Position numbers and translations under genes: made by a program. Of a stretch of DNA of 64,000 bases, positions 27,801 through 41,700 are shown in pieces. Source of the DNA: Diploscapter coronatus (Eukaryota > Nematoda > Chromadorea > Rhabditida > Rhabditidae); the NCBI GenBank assembly GCA_964036155.1, contig OZ038422.1, forward strand, positions 23,025,201-23,089,200. The letters are read 5' to 3'. The notes below the pieces were generated by a model. The model had not been told where the DNA came from and searched no databases. It saw nothing but the letters and a program-made list of their open reading frames with translations. Each line of letters opens with the position of its first letter. The first letter of the stretch is position 1.

Positions 27801-30800
27801 AATGACAACACACTTGGAGGGGACAGAGACGCAGAGAAAGAGAGAGAAAAGTAGCAACGGAAGGGGAAAAGACGAGATCACTGTGGAAAGACACGCTTCG
27901 CTCCACACTAAATGTGAACGGAAAGAAAGAAAAAGAAACAGAGAGAAATAGTATGGGAAGATAAGAGAATCGAGAAAGTGAGGACCCGAATGATGCAAAA
28001 ATTCACTCATAAAAACCGACTATCGATTTTCGGAGTTCCGCTTCCTTCCTTCCTTCTTCCCTCCATACAAAAATTTATCGAATCGAGGCTATTACTATTG
28101 AGTCGCGGAATAAGATGATGAGGAAATAGAAATATTAGAAATGTTTAAAAAAAAAAATTGGAAACCATATAAATCATTGAAACAGTACCCGGCCTATATT
28201 AAGAGGGATCTGACCAGTAAAACAAATCGAGAAAACATGGAGAAAAAGGTTTTTTCACGCAATATTTTTCAAAATCCCTTTTTTCTGTAAATCCACCAGA
28301 TTTTCTATATTTCAAGTGTGAGTTGTGATTCCATTTCTGTCTTATTGCTTCGTTTTCTAATCGGCTCATGCTCAGTTTCCATGTTGCTGTTTCTGTTCAA
28401 ACGCCCGCTAATCCAAATGAACAATTTCACAATTCCCTTATTTTATGCAGGGAATCATTTAGTCATGAAAAATTCAATGCACTCCTGCCATTCTCTCGAA
28501 AAGTTCCCTTGTAAACCCATTTGGATACGTCTTATCAGACAGAGCCACCTGATCGATAGATAGGCCATAAATTTGCAACACAAATGAGTACGCATGTCAA
28601 TTTGAGAAGGGAAATTTGAAAGCTTCTTGAAAATTTCACTCTAAAATTGAAAATGTTGACAAAGGTGGGCGACTTTCCAGAAATAAATGAATATGAAATC
28701 GAAAAATTCAAGAGAATATCCCAAGCAAAAAACCATAGCCTTGTTTGTAAATTTTCTAGTTTCTCCCTAGTCGTCATTCACCCTTCAACTACAGTGCATT
28801 TCGCCTTTTCATCCTCACTTCTCGACTCTTTTTGACTGACCCCTCGGTTTTCTTTATTTTTCTGCACCTCGTTTCGGTTTTTTCTTCCTCTATCTTTTCT
28901 CCTCTCCTATTTTCCTTTGCTCTCTCATCCCCAATTTCTTTTCCTCTCTTAATTTTCTGTGCTATTTCTGCATCATCAACATACCTCCTTCCCTCTTTGA
29001 GAATGCGCTCTAGAGGTGTATGTATATTCGCACCGATCGATAGCCTTTTTTGCGCCTTTTCTTTCTGTTTTTGTCCGTTTGTCTGGATCTCTTTCAATCT
29101 CGCTCTATCTCTCTCGATCTATTCTCCACTGTACTCTCTTCAATATGCTTCTCTATTTCCCTAATCTAGCAAGAGTGTGGATCTAGCTGAAACCGTCGAA
29201 TATATCCAATCGAACCCGAGATAGATCTCCAACTACCGTCTTGTCGCTAGGGAAGCAGCAAGTTCCAAACTTCCCCATATGATCCTTTCCTTTTCATTTC
29301 GCTAACAAGTTGGAAATTCGCAAGAAAACAGCAAAAATTCAAAGCTTCGAAGATTATCCTACAGATGAAAAGATAAACACAAAAGGAGCGACAAAGGGTG
29401 GTAAAAACGCGTTACAAGAAATACGCAGAAACTAACATTTTGTGAATTCCGAGGAACTGCAAAATCATGAAAATTTTCAAAATAGCAACAGAGAGCATGT
29501 AAAAAGTGAAATTCTATGAAACGTAATCAAACTATCTTTAGAACTGTATGATGATCATTGATGTTGGTGAATGCTCTGCATAAAATTGTGACGTGAACCA
29601 AGGGTGTGTGAAATTCAGATTTCGATATCGAATTCGGGAAATTTTCAACTCCTATATATCGGGGTCAAGAAATATTTCAAATCCAACTCCGAGTTGTTCA
29701 AAACCCGACTTTCCCACACTCCTAATACTAATTGCCTCAAACTATTCCTTATTCATACACGGTAAAAGAGGAATTGTATGCGTTGCAGTAACCAACATCT
29801 CTGCTAATAGTTTTGAAGAAAAAGCAGTATTGGCTGACCTGAATCCTCCTTTTCCGAGAAGGGACAACATGAGGTATCGTTTGTTGAGCAGAGCATGGTC
29901 CTTGTAGGAGGAAGCCATTTCGTTGCTGCTTCTCTTGAGCTCCCTCAGATGTAGCTGCCTTTCCTTCTCCAACTTTTCTTTCTCCATAGCCAGATCTGCC
30001 TCTTCCTTCTTCAAATGCTCACGACGCAACTTGTAGATCTCCTCCTGAAAAAATAGGAGTTAATCTTCTGTCTTAAAAATTAAGAAAAAATCGTAAAGAG
30101 CACTCGAAATATAATGATTCAAAAACTATCGTATTGATGATACAGTGAAGGCTAAAATTTTGGACCAAGTTTGATTATGAATGCAGCTCAGTATGTTCAA
30201 TTATCGTGAACAATTTGAACGAAGCAAGGCAGAAATTCACAATTCAGTGAAAAGTATACTTGTGCAAAATTCATCCAAATTGGTTCACAATTACAGGGTC
30301 TACCAGAGTGCACCCATAATCAGAATTGTTTCAAATTCTTAGTCACGACTGTAGGCTTGAGAACAGTCTTAGGGAAGACGATCGTCAGAAATCCCTTACA
30401 GCCTATCCCCAGCATATTTTTTGCATGACGAAATTGTTCACTAGATCTGTTTGAGAACGATATAACGATGTGTTCATTTCTTTGTGAATTCAACAATGTT
30501 CCCACCAATTCAATGTATTCCTGATAGTTGATCTCCTTGGGCTCTTCGGGCCGTCTGAAGATGGCATCGTCTAGCGAGGCTGAGGTCGAAGGCTGCTGAC
30601 CGCCCGAATCCATCGATGCGAATTGCGCATTCAGAGAATTCGAAGCAGATCTACAAAATTTCACGAGTTATATTTTTCAAAACTCCCCTATAACGAATAA
30701 AATTGCACTGTATTAGTACTTCGAAAATCATATAGAAACATTCAAAAAAGACAATTTCTCGAACCTCTTGCTGGTGGAAGCTCCCTCCTTTCCAATTCCA

Positions 30801-33800
30801 AGCGGTTTCCTCTTCTTGAGCAGAGTCGAAGCAGTCGCTATCTCGTTCCTCTCGCTCACGATCTGCTCGCCTTTCTTCGCCAATTCTTCGAACGCGAAAC
30901 CGTCTTGCTGAAATATACATCGTCAGAATATTATTGATTCGGAAATGCTTTTTTTTTTTAGGAATTTTGAAATTCGATGAAATAGCATGTAGAACTGAGA
31001 CTTGAATAAGTTTCTTTCAAATCCATATTTAGGGGTCGCAAACTCCGCCCCTTGCATTTTTCGCTTTGTTTCAAAAAGTGGTCATTTGAAACTCCAAAAA
31101 TAGGAAGGAAGTATGTTTCAAAGCGACTAGGCATAAAAAAGTATGGTCTAATTCGATGAACCATTTGGTGAATTAAAACGTGTTCATCTCGATGACTGCT
31201 TTTGATAAATTTTTTCGATCAGGAATGATTTTTATTTTTCACGGCTATTTTAGTCGAAGCATAATTGATCTGTTAGAGCTAAAACTCAAATTATATAAAT
31301 TTTGCAAAACCATTTGTGGTCCCTATTTATATCATTCAGCAAGTCGTATATAATTCGAGGTTTTTAATAAACTAAAATAAAATAATCTCACCCATTGATC
31401 CTTGAAGGAGTCCCCAGTTCTGACGAGTTTATAATAGCCCAGTCTAGGATTGTCAGCCATGGTCTTCTCCCTGAGCGCCTTCCTGTCCATTTCATTCTTC
31501 TCCATCAGCAGTCTCTTTATCGTCTCCTTCGACGCGTCGTTCTTCCTCCTTTCGTTTAGGACCTGAAAATTAAAGCGTTTATTTGAAAAATAACAATTTT
31601 TATGTGAATATTTTATCGCTAAATAAATCTTCTTGAAATTTTCATCCATTTGGAGAATTACTATTAGAAAAATTGGTTTTTTAGTAGGCATCCTTTTATT
31701 TCTTTTTAAAAATCTTCTACTTTTTATTTAAGAAGGAAAATCGTACCTTAGCCTGCAGTTCCTCGATTTGTTTCCTGTAGTCCTCAATGAGCCTATCCCT
31801 CTTGGCGATCTCCTCCAAATTGTCCTCGCTCGCCTTCAACCCACTGCTCTCCGTCTGCGTCTCGCTGTCCATGCGGATACGCGTAGAGGGGGGACTCTAA
31901 AACAATTCAATAATTCATCCATCAAATGTTACTTTCGAGACTTCATATAACAATTTAGAAACGCAACTGCATGAAAGATAGACTAGGTTTCAGTGAGAAA
32001 AACAAACATATTTGTCATATCGATACGTACACGTAACGATTTTTTCAGACTATTTTTCTTTAAAAGCTCATCGACTTTGGTGAGATAGTATTGTCAAAGG
32101 AAAACTGAGTGAACTTTCCAATAAACCCAAATTCGTACCTGATTAGAATTGCTGTTGGAGGAATCAGACGAGTAGCCTTGATTAGCAGGAGTCGGAGTAG
32201 TGCGGTTGATGGGAGAGGGCGAGTTCACCGTCCAGTACTAAAACGAATCAAATAATCATGTGTTCACAAAATGAGATAATTGGATTTTTCGTCAAAGCAT
32301 ATTTATGAGACGAAAAGTGTGAACTCAATTGTTCCCCTTTGATCGAGCTGATATTTTCAAGAATAAAATTTGCTATTTGAAGGACGATCTCGAATCTCGA
32401 TAGAATTTCATTCATTTCTAGAACGGCTGTAAATCTGTCTAGAACTTTAAAAGTCTATGTTTCCGAGAAAAACTCCTCACATGATTGTTCTGTCCTCCAT
32501 TGTTCTCCATTCCATGTCCTTGGTGAATCTGATAGTGTTGATTGTGAGGAAGGGGATGGAGCATCTGCTGGTGGATGTCCCCATTTCCATTGCCTCCTTG
32601 CCCTGCTCCGAAGGCCCCTCCGTTCGCGCTCACAACTTGCTGCTGGTTGTGAGCCATACCACCCGTCGCCATCATATTGACCCGTTTTGGCGAATTCTAA
32701 AGAATCATTTACTTGTCTTGCAAAATATCCCCCCTTTTGATGGACAACATGAGTTTAAAGCAGTGGCAAAATTCGCTTTCTTACTTATTTCTCTAGCTCT
32801 TTCTTCGGTGGATTTTGAAAAAAAAAAACGCAAAATGATGAGATCAATATATCCCTAAATTATCTTCTCAGTTTTAATCCTTTTCTCTAACTATAGATCA
32901 CGTCTTTAATCATTTCAAAATTTTCATCGCCTTCTTTTTTTTGTTTTTTGTTTTTTTTTTTTTTTAAATTAGTTACGACTCTTACCTTGACCTGGCAGAA
33001 TTCGGTTATCTTGCGCTCCACTTTGGGAGTCGTCTCATCGTTACGACGCCTCTTTCGAACAGGCTTCTTCGGTTCCGACGCAACGATAGAGGGCATTTGA
33101 TTGGGCCTGAAATTTTAGCTCATATTTTTTCATAGCAAGTATAAAATGTGAAATTTGAAGTAATGAATGAATTTTTGAGGCAGTTAATAGGATTGCAATT
33201 TACCTCTGCGGCGTCTCAGGCTCCCTATCGGAGATGGACCCGGCGCTGGACAGATTGCTGGACTCGTTGGGCTGTTGTGGGGCGAACACCCGCAGCTGCA
33301 TGTCGGAGCTGTCCTCGTTATGGGGCTGCAGGGCAGCGTCAGAGGCACTGACCGAGGAATGGGGCATCATATTCGAGGAACGACTCAGCGGCAGATTGGC
33401 AGAGTTGGAAGGCGCAGAGACAGAGCCCGAAGGGATTGCTGCGCCAGAACCGTCTGCAGGCTCACTGTGATTCTAGAAATTGGAAAATTAAATCAAAAAT
33501 CTTACTTGAAAATTATAAAGAAGGGAAAAGAGTTGAATGATTTTTTTCAACGTTAACGTGATAATTTTTTACAACTTTTTAGGCTCGAATAAAAATGAAA
33601 ATTGGGGTTTTTTTCTATTTCAAAGCTTTGCATAAAATATACAGTAAAAGTCAGTTAGAATTTCGCAATCTGCTAACTGGTATGAATTTGATGATAAATC
33701 GAATGAGTGACATACATAGATAAATCAATAATTCTGGAAAGATGGACTTACGAGAGGGAAAGCTCTGTTGGCTTGTGGACCCGTGTTGAAGACTCGCTGC

Positions 33801-33850
33801 TCGAGTCGCTGGTGGTGCAGATCACAACGCTCGTCCGCCATCGTCCACAT
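24848..33850 (-). CDS. tlk-1: TLK-1, Tousled-like serine/threonine kinase
   Basis: There are 18 exons, all in phase: 33752-33850, 33204-33472, 32986-33106, 32481-32696, 32139-32237, 31747-31896, 31392-31562, 30765-30907, 30506-30650, 29839-30044, 27047-27137, 26697-26819, 26103-26297, 25718-25809, 25559-25667, 25312-25401, 25155-25265, 24848-24928 (TAA); 836 residues. Tousled-like kinases are nuclear, phosphorylate ASF1 and support chromatin assembly and chromosome segregation. The N-terminal half is Ser/Asn/Gln-rich with a basic stretch (KKPVRKRRR) before KITEFCQ, then coiled-coil segments. The kinase domain has LGKGGFSEVW (glycine loop), VACKIHHV (catalytic Lys), HYDLKPAN (the TLK-type HYD variant), TDFGLSK, YWYLPPE and [13 protein letters not shown]. 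The tail is Ser-rich and ends QDE. The start Met lies 2 nt after an acceptor (33853), so an SL trans-splice is likely, but extra 5' exons cannot be excluded. Confidence 0.95.
27138..29838 (-). other. 2.7 kb intron of tlk-1 inside the kinase glycine loop
   Basis: The intron splits the Ser codon of GGFSEVW. It contains two purine-rich patches, about 27420-28000 and the pyrimidine-rich 28790-29170, with two copies of GAGACGCAG (27638-27646 and 27826-27834). No exon was seen. Because the patches resemble the promoter-like patches elsewhere in this window, an internal promoter or enhancer is possible but unproven. Confidence 0.4.
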
Positions 33851-35715
33851 GCCTGCAATAGCAAAACTTAAATTTGGCATGTCTGGAATAGTTGGCCTCC
33901 TGTAAAATTCGACAGCAAACTACCGATACTATATATTTTTTAATTCACCAATTTTGTGGCTAACGAGAATAGTGAAATGAAAATTCTGATGAATTTTACA
34001 AATGCGTCGATGGTATGCCGTTTAATTTCACAGAAAACCACCAGAATGCAATAATTTCTGGAAAAAAATTTCAATATTTTAGGATTTTTAAGAGAAAGAT
34101 AAATTATAGTGGTTACGCTCTCAAATAAATCTAAAAATCTCAAGGCAAGACATATCAATTCGCTCGAGAAGATGGAATAGAATAGATACGATCAAATTCG
34201 CGGGGAGGTGACTAATGAATAATGAATTTACGGGAACGAAACGCGTGAATAAATCAATCAATAAAATCGAGTGAGAATTCAAATATCCGCCTGGAAATTA
34301 CTAGCAAAGCAAGACCAAAATCAATGAAGTTTGAAAAATCCCGCAGGTTAATCAATGAAAAGTCGAGATTTGGAAAAAAAAACTTTCTCAACAAAGATAA
34401 AGAACGTCTCTCTATCGTCTATCGGTTCGGTTGAATCCCCATCTATCAATAATGAAGGTGAGAATGGAGTGAGAGAGTGGATGGAATAAGGAGATCAGCA
34501 GAGACACAGACGAAAAGGAGGCAGGGCCGAAAGAAAACGTGCCTCTTTTTCTCTCCGCCTCCCCAATTCACCCGTTCCCTATTATTTTCCCTTGCATCTT
34601 TTTCGCTCCTTCCTTTCCACGCTATTTTCGCGAATTCTTTCTCTCTGGTCGCCAATTTTTTCGTATTATATATGCGGGCTGTTGTGAGAGAAGAAATGGC
34701 GATCGATAATAGTCGTCCAACCGACAGGAAAAACGTTTGCTGCTAGAGACAGAAGGAACGATCCCTCTGCGCGTCTGACCGAATGACATATAAAAAGGGG
34801 GTGAGAAAATAGTGAAGTCAGAGTGCATGACGTAGCAGAAGGACAACACATCAACAGTCAATGCAACTTTCTCTCCTCCTCTCATTCCTCATTTCCTTTC
34901 CTGTGCAAAATAAAGCAAATGCGAATCGAAATCATACCATACACACACAATGAGAGGGGAAGAATTCAAGAATCACGCCTCCGCAAATCATAGAAGTTCT
35001 AAATTTACATTACAAAGAAAGGGCAGAAAAGAGGAAAGGAAACATTGTTCATTTGACTCGCAACACTTTTTCAGGAGGACTTCAGCCAAGTGACATGCTC
35101 CGACTCTGCCACTCTGCGTCTCTGCACTGCATAGTTTGACAGAGGGCGGAGAACAGAGAATGTGGATGCCAAACTGACCAACGATCATTACACTCGTTGC
35201 CTCAAGAACCGCAGAATTTCAGGCACTCGCTAAAGTGTAGAGAAGGACATTTGACCACTAGTTATGAGTCTTTTACTGAAGCTTCAAAACTAGAAGCAAA
35301 AACGTGAAAATTCCATTGATACAAGACAGCTACTTGAAATTCACTTGAAAAGTCTCCCAATCACTTGTCCTGTGATAAAACATAGAAATAAGAAAGCAAC
35401 TATTATGAAGTACGGCTAAACTACAGATTAATAATCTTCAAGAATCTCCACGACGATATATTTTGCGCACAGTGTAGGCTAGTCCCTATGAGGAATAGAA
35501 AGCAGAGTAAGATGATGCAATCGTCATCAGCTGTGCATAAACTTAGACTTGGAATTGTTTTAGATACTTCACTTTGAAATTCATTGGCCATGATTACCTA
35601 TTATTTCTTAGTACAATGCACGCATTTCTGCAACATTCTTGTTCCGCAAATCATATGTTCGTTTATCTGCGTCTCTACCTTCAAGTTTTCGGATCGATAA
35701 TGTTCTGCCTCTATT

Positions 35716-36058
35716 TTCACTTTTAGCTAGGGACCGCCAAGCCCCGCCCCTTTCACTGGATTCAAAAGTGTCCATAGTTGATAGCCCTTTCGATTATCGC
35801 AAATATTTTTGTTTTACTTTTGTTTTTAATAATTTATCGATACCTACTATACAATTCGATACCGCTCTTTCACGTGGTGATATCGATTTATTGATTGGAT
35901 GCAAAAGAAGTCCGCAAATGCGCGTCAAATGCACACCAAATTACGAAAATGCTAATATTTCGAGTTATAAAAAAGGCACATTTAATTTTTTTTGATGAAT
36001 CGGTACACCTAGTTGATATCTACAAAATATGTAAAAATTAGAAAAATCCTGCGGCGCC
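35716..36058 (+). repeat. Dispersed repeat, copy 1
   Basis: Shares its order of blocks with the reverse complement of about 44541-44851. The blocks are: a GGGA(C/T)CG..AAGCC.CGCCC-type segment, then CTATACAATTCG followed by GCTCTTTCACGTGGTG, then ATGAATCG, and finally AATCCTGCG. The open frame reads IPTIQFDTALSRGDIDL here. It is probably an old mobile or repeated element. Confidence 0.6.
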
Positions 36059-36369
36059 AAACTTTTCCCGAGGCAATAATAGATGCTCGCCTTTGGGGTA
36101 CTGTATCTTTACAAGGGATCGGTAAAATCGTCTGAAAACTTGACTAAAATAAAATTTAATACTCCCTAATTATAATAGTCAAAAGAAAAAAGTGGAATTT
36201 TATCAAAAAATATTTTTAAAATTCATTTCAAAATGACCATTTTTTTGTCTTTACTAATTTGGATCGCCCTAGTCATATTTTTAAAGGCACATGTGTTTTT
36301 ATTTGATATTTTGATTAGTTGGTCAATTGTCTATCTTCAGTGAAAAAATCAGAAAAATCCTGCGGCGCC
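36041..36369 (+). repeat. Direct repeat of GAAAAATCCTGCGGCGCC
   Basis: The same 18 bases occur at 36041-36058 and 36352-36369. The first copy is the end block of the dispersed repeat, so the second may mark a fragment of another copy. Confidence 0.6.
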
Positions 36370-38774
36370 GAGCTGAGATCCTGATAATTCGCGAAAATAT
36401 AAAAGAAGCCAATGCTGAAATGGAGGAGAGTGCAGAGAAAAAGATCCCCAAAGGCAGGAAAAGAGAGGGGGAGCGAGCGGCATAGTGTCTTTTGCAGATA
36501 AGCCACGCCCCCTTCCCTTGTCCACGAAAAGGAGCGATTTTTCCGATTTTTCGCGTTAAATTTTATCAATTTTTTAAACAGTAACGTATTTTTTCGCGGT
36601 TTTTTCGGTGGGGATGTTTAGAGGGGCACCTCAGACCCTGAAAAATGTAGAAAACATGGTACCAGAATGAATTTGGCAAAATGGCTGGCGGTCTCTACTT
36701 TTAGCAGAGGTTTTTCCCAGAGAGGCGAAAGAGAGGAGTGAAGAGTAAAGAGAGGGGATGACGATAGTTTGTCCGGTAGCTGGTCTATGGGTCTGCAGTC
36801 TGCAAGAGAATGCAGTAAGCAGTATGCGCGTATGTGTGTTGTGTGTGTCTTTATTCGCGCGTCCCCTCCCCCTCTCTAATGCGCGTTATATTGGCCGATA
36901 GATAGGGCCGCCCGTTCGAACTGACTGCTGAATGCTGCAACGATGTCGCCTCCCTTCATAAACTGAAACAACCTCACTGCATCTCTAACCTCCTCCTATG
37001 GTTAAGCATAGAGGCGAACCCCCTATTCTAGCCCATTCTCTTTTTACCAACACAAAAAACGTAGCAGCTAGGAGGTGGAGTTTCGTTTCTTACTTTCTCC
37101 AGTCTGGGCCCCTCCCCTTTTAAAGGCCGAAATTTACTTATGCAATCGATGAGCCCCCACTCCACTACACACAACACACACACGTGAAGGGATGAGAACA
37201 GAGAAGCAGATGAAGTCTCTCGCCACGATTAAGAATATCTGATTGTAAACAAGCTGGCAATATAAGGCAGAAAGCATAGACTCAATTGCATATCGGGAGG
37301 AGGCCACCACCAACATTCATCAAAATCCCTTACTATTCTTCTTCGCTGTTGACTAATTTGAACAAGAAAAGGGAGGGAGGAGGGAAGGAAGAAAGCGCGC
37401 CAAACTGCAAAGGACCTAGGCCTAATGTCAAATGCGCGCTGCTGATACGTCACCGATCGATAGTGAAACACTCACTCGCTCGCACACAGATTTGAGAGCC
37501 CGGAATGGGAAACAAGAGGAGTTTCGAAAGAAATATTAAAGTAAGAAAATAAAAGGACGTACTTTTCAATCGACTACCATCAGGAGCGGTAGCGGTCAAA
37601 ATGTATCGTCACTTCGCGATTTTCCTCGGCTGATTCAAAAACTCCAAAAACTATCGACGAAAATCCGGATAGTTCGAGAGACTAGCCCTTCAGATAACCG
37701 ACTGATGATAGGGGACGTCGAATTGGATGGTTTAGGAAGTAAAAATTAGGTGAATACCAAGCTGGGAGGTCCTTGGATGTGAACAGTGGGGTTGAGGGCC
37801 TCCGGGGAAACTACACTCGATTTGCCACCAGATTGCACAGCGCGACGGACACGTGACAACGCGGACAGACCTGAATTAGATCTGACAATGGATGACTGGA
37901 AGGAGGGGAGAAACGGGAGTGGAATGAGACTCGATAAATGTGGCCGACCCAAACGAGAGGCACACACCGACCGAAATTTTCAGCACGGCTATCGACAAGA
38001 CCAAAGCAAAGACGCAAGCAACGGGACGGGACGCGAGCGAGCGCACCCAAAACCACGCCCCTAACACGGGGAAATAGCGAGAGAACTGAGGAGGGCGACA
38101 GAGAACGAGAGGACACCGAGAGAATGCCCCGACAAAAAGAGAGACACTAATATGTAAAAAGATTCGCACAAAAGCAAATGTTTCCATGAAGTCATAGCCG
38201 AAGGAATCGATAACGAGTCACATGAACGGATGACGAGCGGACGAATCGATAAGGACGATCAATAAAACGGAGAAAAGCAAATCGAGAAAATGGCGAACAT
38301 CGAAAGCGAACGGCGAGAAATGAATGCACCCAGTGGGGTATATGGTGAATGGACACTTGCGCATTCATCCTTGCTCGCGTTTTTTATTTATTTTTTAAAA
38401 TTTCCGTCAGAAATTTTCGAAACTCTTGCGGTGTTTTCGTGAACTGTTACTTCTGAATTCAACTAATTCGTTATTGGATTGTTCACGTGTTTCTGCCTGT
38501 TTCTACACTATTGATTTCGCGTTTCATTGACAGCGCTTGTTGACTTTGTCAGCGAATATTCTTTTCGTTCAAAATTTTAGGCCAATTTTTAATCTTTCTT
38601 CTTGAAAGTGTATCTAGTTCATCAGCTGCCGATTTGAAAAGTTCTTCAGCAGTCTGTTCTTCCTGTCAGCCCTATTTTTCCCTTTAAAAATTGGCGAAAT
38701 TTTTGTTTTGTCGAAAATTTGTCGCATTTTCCAGGAGGCTATTTCTTCCTGGAAGTAATTTTGGATTTTTCCGA

Positions 38775-41700
38775 ATGTCGTCGGGAAAAGAAACGATGAA
38801 TGCGGCAGACGTTCTGAGCCAGCATATGAGTGGACTCGATCTCGGGCATGGCAATCAGCAGGCTGAGGATGGCGCTCCCTCTCCACAATCAGCCACTTCA
38901 TTGTCAGGCAGAACGCAGCCCAAACGCCTCGTTTCCAATCAGCGCGGATCACGCATGCTGGCCAATATCCAGGTACACGAAGATTAAAAAAGTAGCAAAT
39001 TGAGAGCAATTTTGACAGAATACTTCTGTCAAAGATTTCAAATGAGTACACTTTAAAAAAAAAAAATGAAAAGACTATGGATAGTTTATAAGGAATGTAC
39101 TAATTTTAAAAGTCGGGAAAAAGTACTAGCTTTGTGTAGGAATGTTCTTGAATTCTATCATTGTGTTTACAGAAGACCCTGAACCACTCGGGAGCGACTT
39201 CCCCACTGACGAGTCGCAGCCGCCACGAATCCGAAGCATCTGAAATGTCCACCACGTCGCACGACACCAGATTCTGTGAGTCAAAAAAGTTTTATTTGTT
39301 AAAAATTGAAATGAAAGAAGAGCATATGTTAGGCTGCGAGTACTTTTTTCAATACGAAAAAGTGGGATGCAAATATTCGTAATCCATATGTCGCACATGA
39401 GAAGTGACTCATTTAATGAGAATTTTCTGAGCGTCCATAAAGCTCACCTATGATTCATTTGAAAAAAATCGTTTAGTTTAAAAAATCTTAATAAAAATTC
39501 GTTGAAACTATGCTTTTCTTTCTGGAAAATAAGTTTGAATTTTATCTTGAACTTTTAGCACAACGCATCCAGATACGCACGCCTCTGAACCAGTCTGGTC
39601 ACTCAAATCGCAACGCCAATTCCAATATCAACTCGTCCGCACAGAACAGACATCAAACGCGCCGAGTCCCTCCGTCTCGCGCCGAAGAATACAAAGTCGA
39701 GGTAGAAACTATGCAAGTTCATGAATAAATCGAGGAAGAGATTCAGAATCTGGACAGTCTGCAGAAAATCCTCCAACAGTTCACCGACATGCAGGCCAGA
39801 TCCGACAGATCTGCGGCGCAAATCAGTAAGTTTGGAAAAAAAAAGAATTTAAATTGATAATCACTTCGAACACTTCTTGTGAAATCTCAAATCCATTGTT
39901 TGTAGATTCTATAAAAATCGGTTTTATTGAAAAACGAATTCATCTATTTCAAAATCCTTTTATTTCTTTAAAAGAAACAATTTTTCATAACGCAACATCA
40001 TGGCGTCGTCGTACATCAGCACTATGTCGGTGATGGAGTGGCACGAGGTCTGCACGCATCTCTTCGGGTAATTCCAAAATTCTGTAACTAAAGAAAATAG
40101 AAATCTGCATTATACTTTCCTGCTAATCTAAAGTTCGTGAAAGTGGTCTTTAAAAGTCTTTTTCCAGATTGGCGATCGAAGGAGGGGAGACGGACTTCGT
40201 GATGGACATGATGCCTATTCTCATGCGTGAGTTTATCAGGACTGACCAAATACTAAATTTTAAAAACTTAAAGTCAAAGTCGAGGACAGTCCCCAAAACC
40301 CTCAGGCAAAGCTTTGTCCAGTCCTGAAGTTGATCATTCTTATTTCTAGCAAGAATTAATGAAATTTCTAGTCAAATTTGCGAAGTTTTCCTAAATAAAG
40401 TGAATTTCAGAATACGCAGCGTTCTGCGACGTGATGTGCGAGATGTTGATGTCTGTCTGCTCGAACCACATTCTGTACGGCGACACGCGCGCCATTCCCG
40501 AATTTATCGGCTCCATCATCTGGCAACTGGCCCAAAGATCTCAACAAGGTGAGAAAGGGTTTGGATTTACCACCATTACATAGAGCTGAGTCGAAATTCC
40601 AACTGTTTTTCGATTTTAAAAATCTTGAACGAATTTTGTTTTAGTTTCGAAATTTAAAAACCTCGTTTATTTCATGTTCACAAATTCATAATGATAATTA
40701 ATATATCATTTCTTTGGAGTTGTTTATTCCTGAAAAATCATAAAACCTGCATTTTTCTCTCTTCAGGCAGTGAATTCGATCAACCCCGTGCTGTTCATAA
40801 CGATGTCTATCGTGAAGGGTTGGATCTTAGTGATCAACGAGGACAATTCGGTAAAAATCTATTCTTCATAAACTCGCGTTTATCTACGAGATGAACGTTG
40901 CCTAGCGGGGAAAGTAAAAACACTGATGCGAATCGCGGAATGAAAATAGTGTGAGAAGGAGAGAACGCAACGAGGACGCAGGCGGAAAGGAGAGAAGACT
41001 TCGCATCGACGTTAGAACCCAGAGAAAGGCAACGTTCATCTCATAGATAATGGGGAGCACACTTTTGCGAATTATCGATAGTGATCAAGATCAAGAGAAT
41101 AATGTCGAGCAGAAATAATTTTCTTATACTATTCCACTTTCCTTGTTCATTCTCACATTTCGCGTTTTGAATTGATCTCGTTTTATAATTCTAAATTTAT
41201 GAAACATTTTCAGCTCTATTACACTCCAAAATCGGTAAAACGCAACGGTGCTAATGATACGGACAGCGGACAGAGTGCGCAGCAGCAGGAGGGAAGGAAC
41301 TCACCTGTGGTGGTCGAAGCCAATGAAAGCAGACACGATTCGGAGGTGGGGAATGAAGACACAAAATTTAGATCTGACTTCTCTAAATCACATTCACTTG
41401 CTGCAGGTGCGAGTTTTGTCCAATACAGTTTGAACCTGGAGAAGTTTGATTTGATTTGGGTTTTTTTAGAACCACAAGCTTAAAAATCTGAATATTCAGT
41501 TGTTGCCTACTTTTGAGCTAGAAAATATCTTTAAATTTCTCTGCGTTTTCAAAAGAGCGAACATTTCAGGATATAAAAGACGATGAAAGTTCTATTTCGA
41601 CACAGGCGGAGCCTTCCGAAGAGGACATCGCTGCACTCAACAGATGCTGCATGGCGCTGTACGTCCTCTGCGAGAAGACTCAGAGATCTCTTTGGCTCAA

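Larger units (their letters stand above)
33851..38774. other. Divergent upstream region between tlk-1 and the unknown + gene
   Basis: This 4.9 kb of non-coding DNA has several G+C-richer, purine/pyrimidine-biased patches (about 34440-34900, 35030-35220, 36680-37130, 37730-38150). It contains CTGCGTCTC at 35114-35122 and 35667-35675 and a dispersed repeat at about 35716-36058. It should include the tlk-1 promoter and the start region of the + gene. No exon could be defended. Confidence 0.45.

Noticed and set aside
28789..29164. Open frames on both strands in the tlk-1 intron
   Set aside because: Both are by-products of a CT/GA-rich stretch.
37746..38187. Several overlapping open frames on both strands
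   Set aside because: A G+C-rich patch gives open frames in many frames; no codon pattern or splice context.
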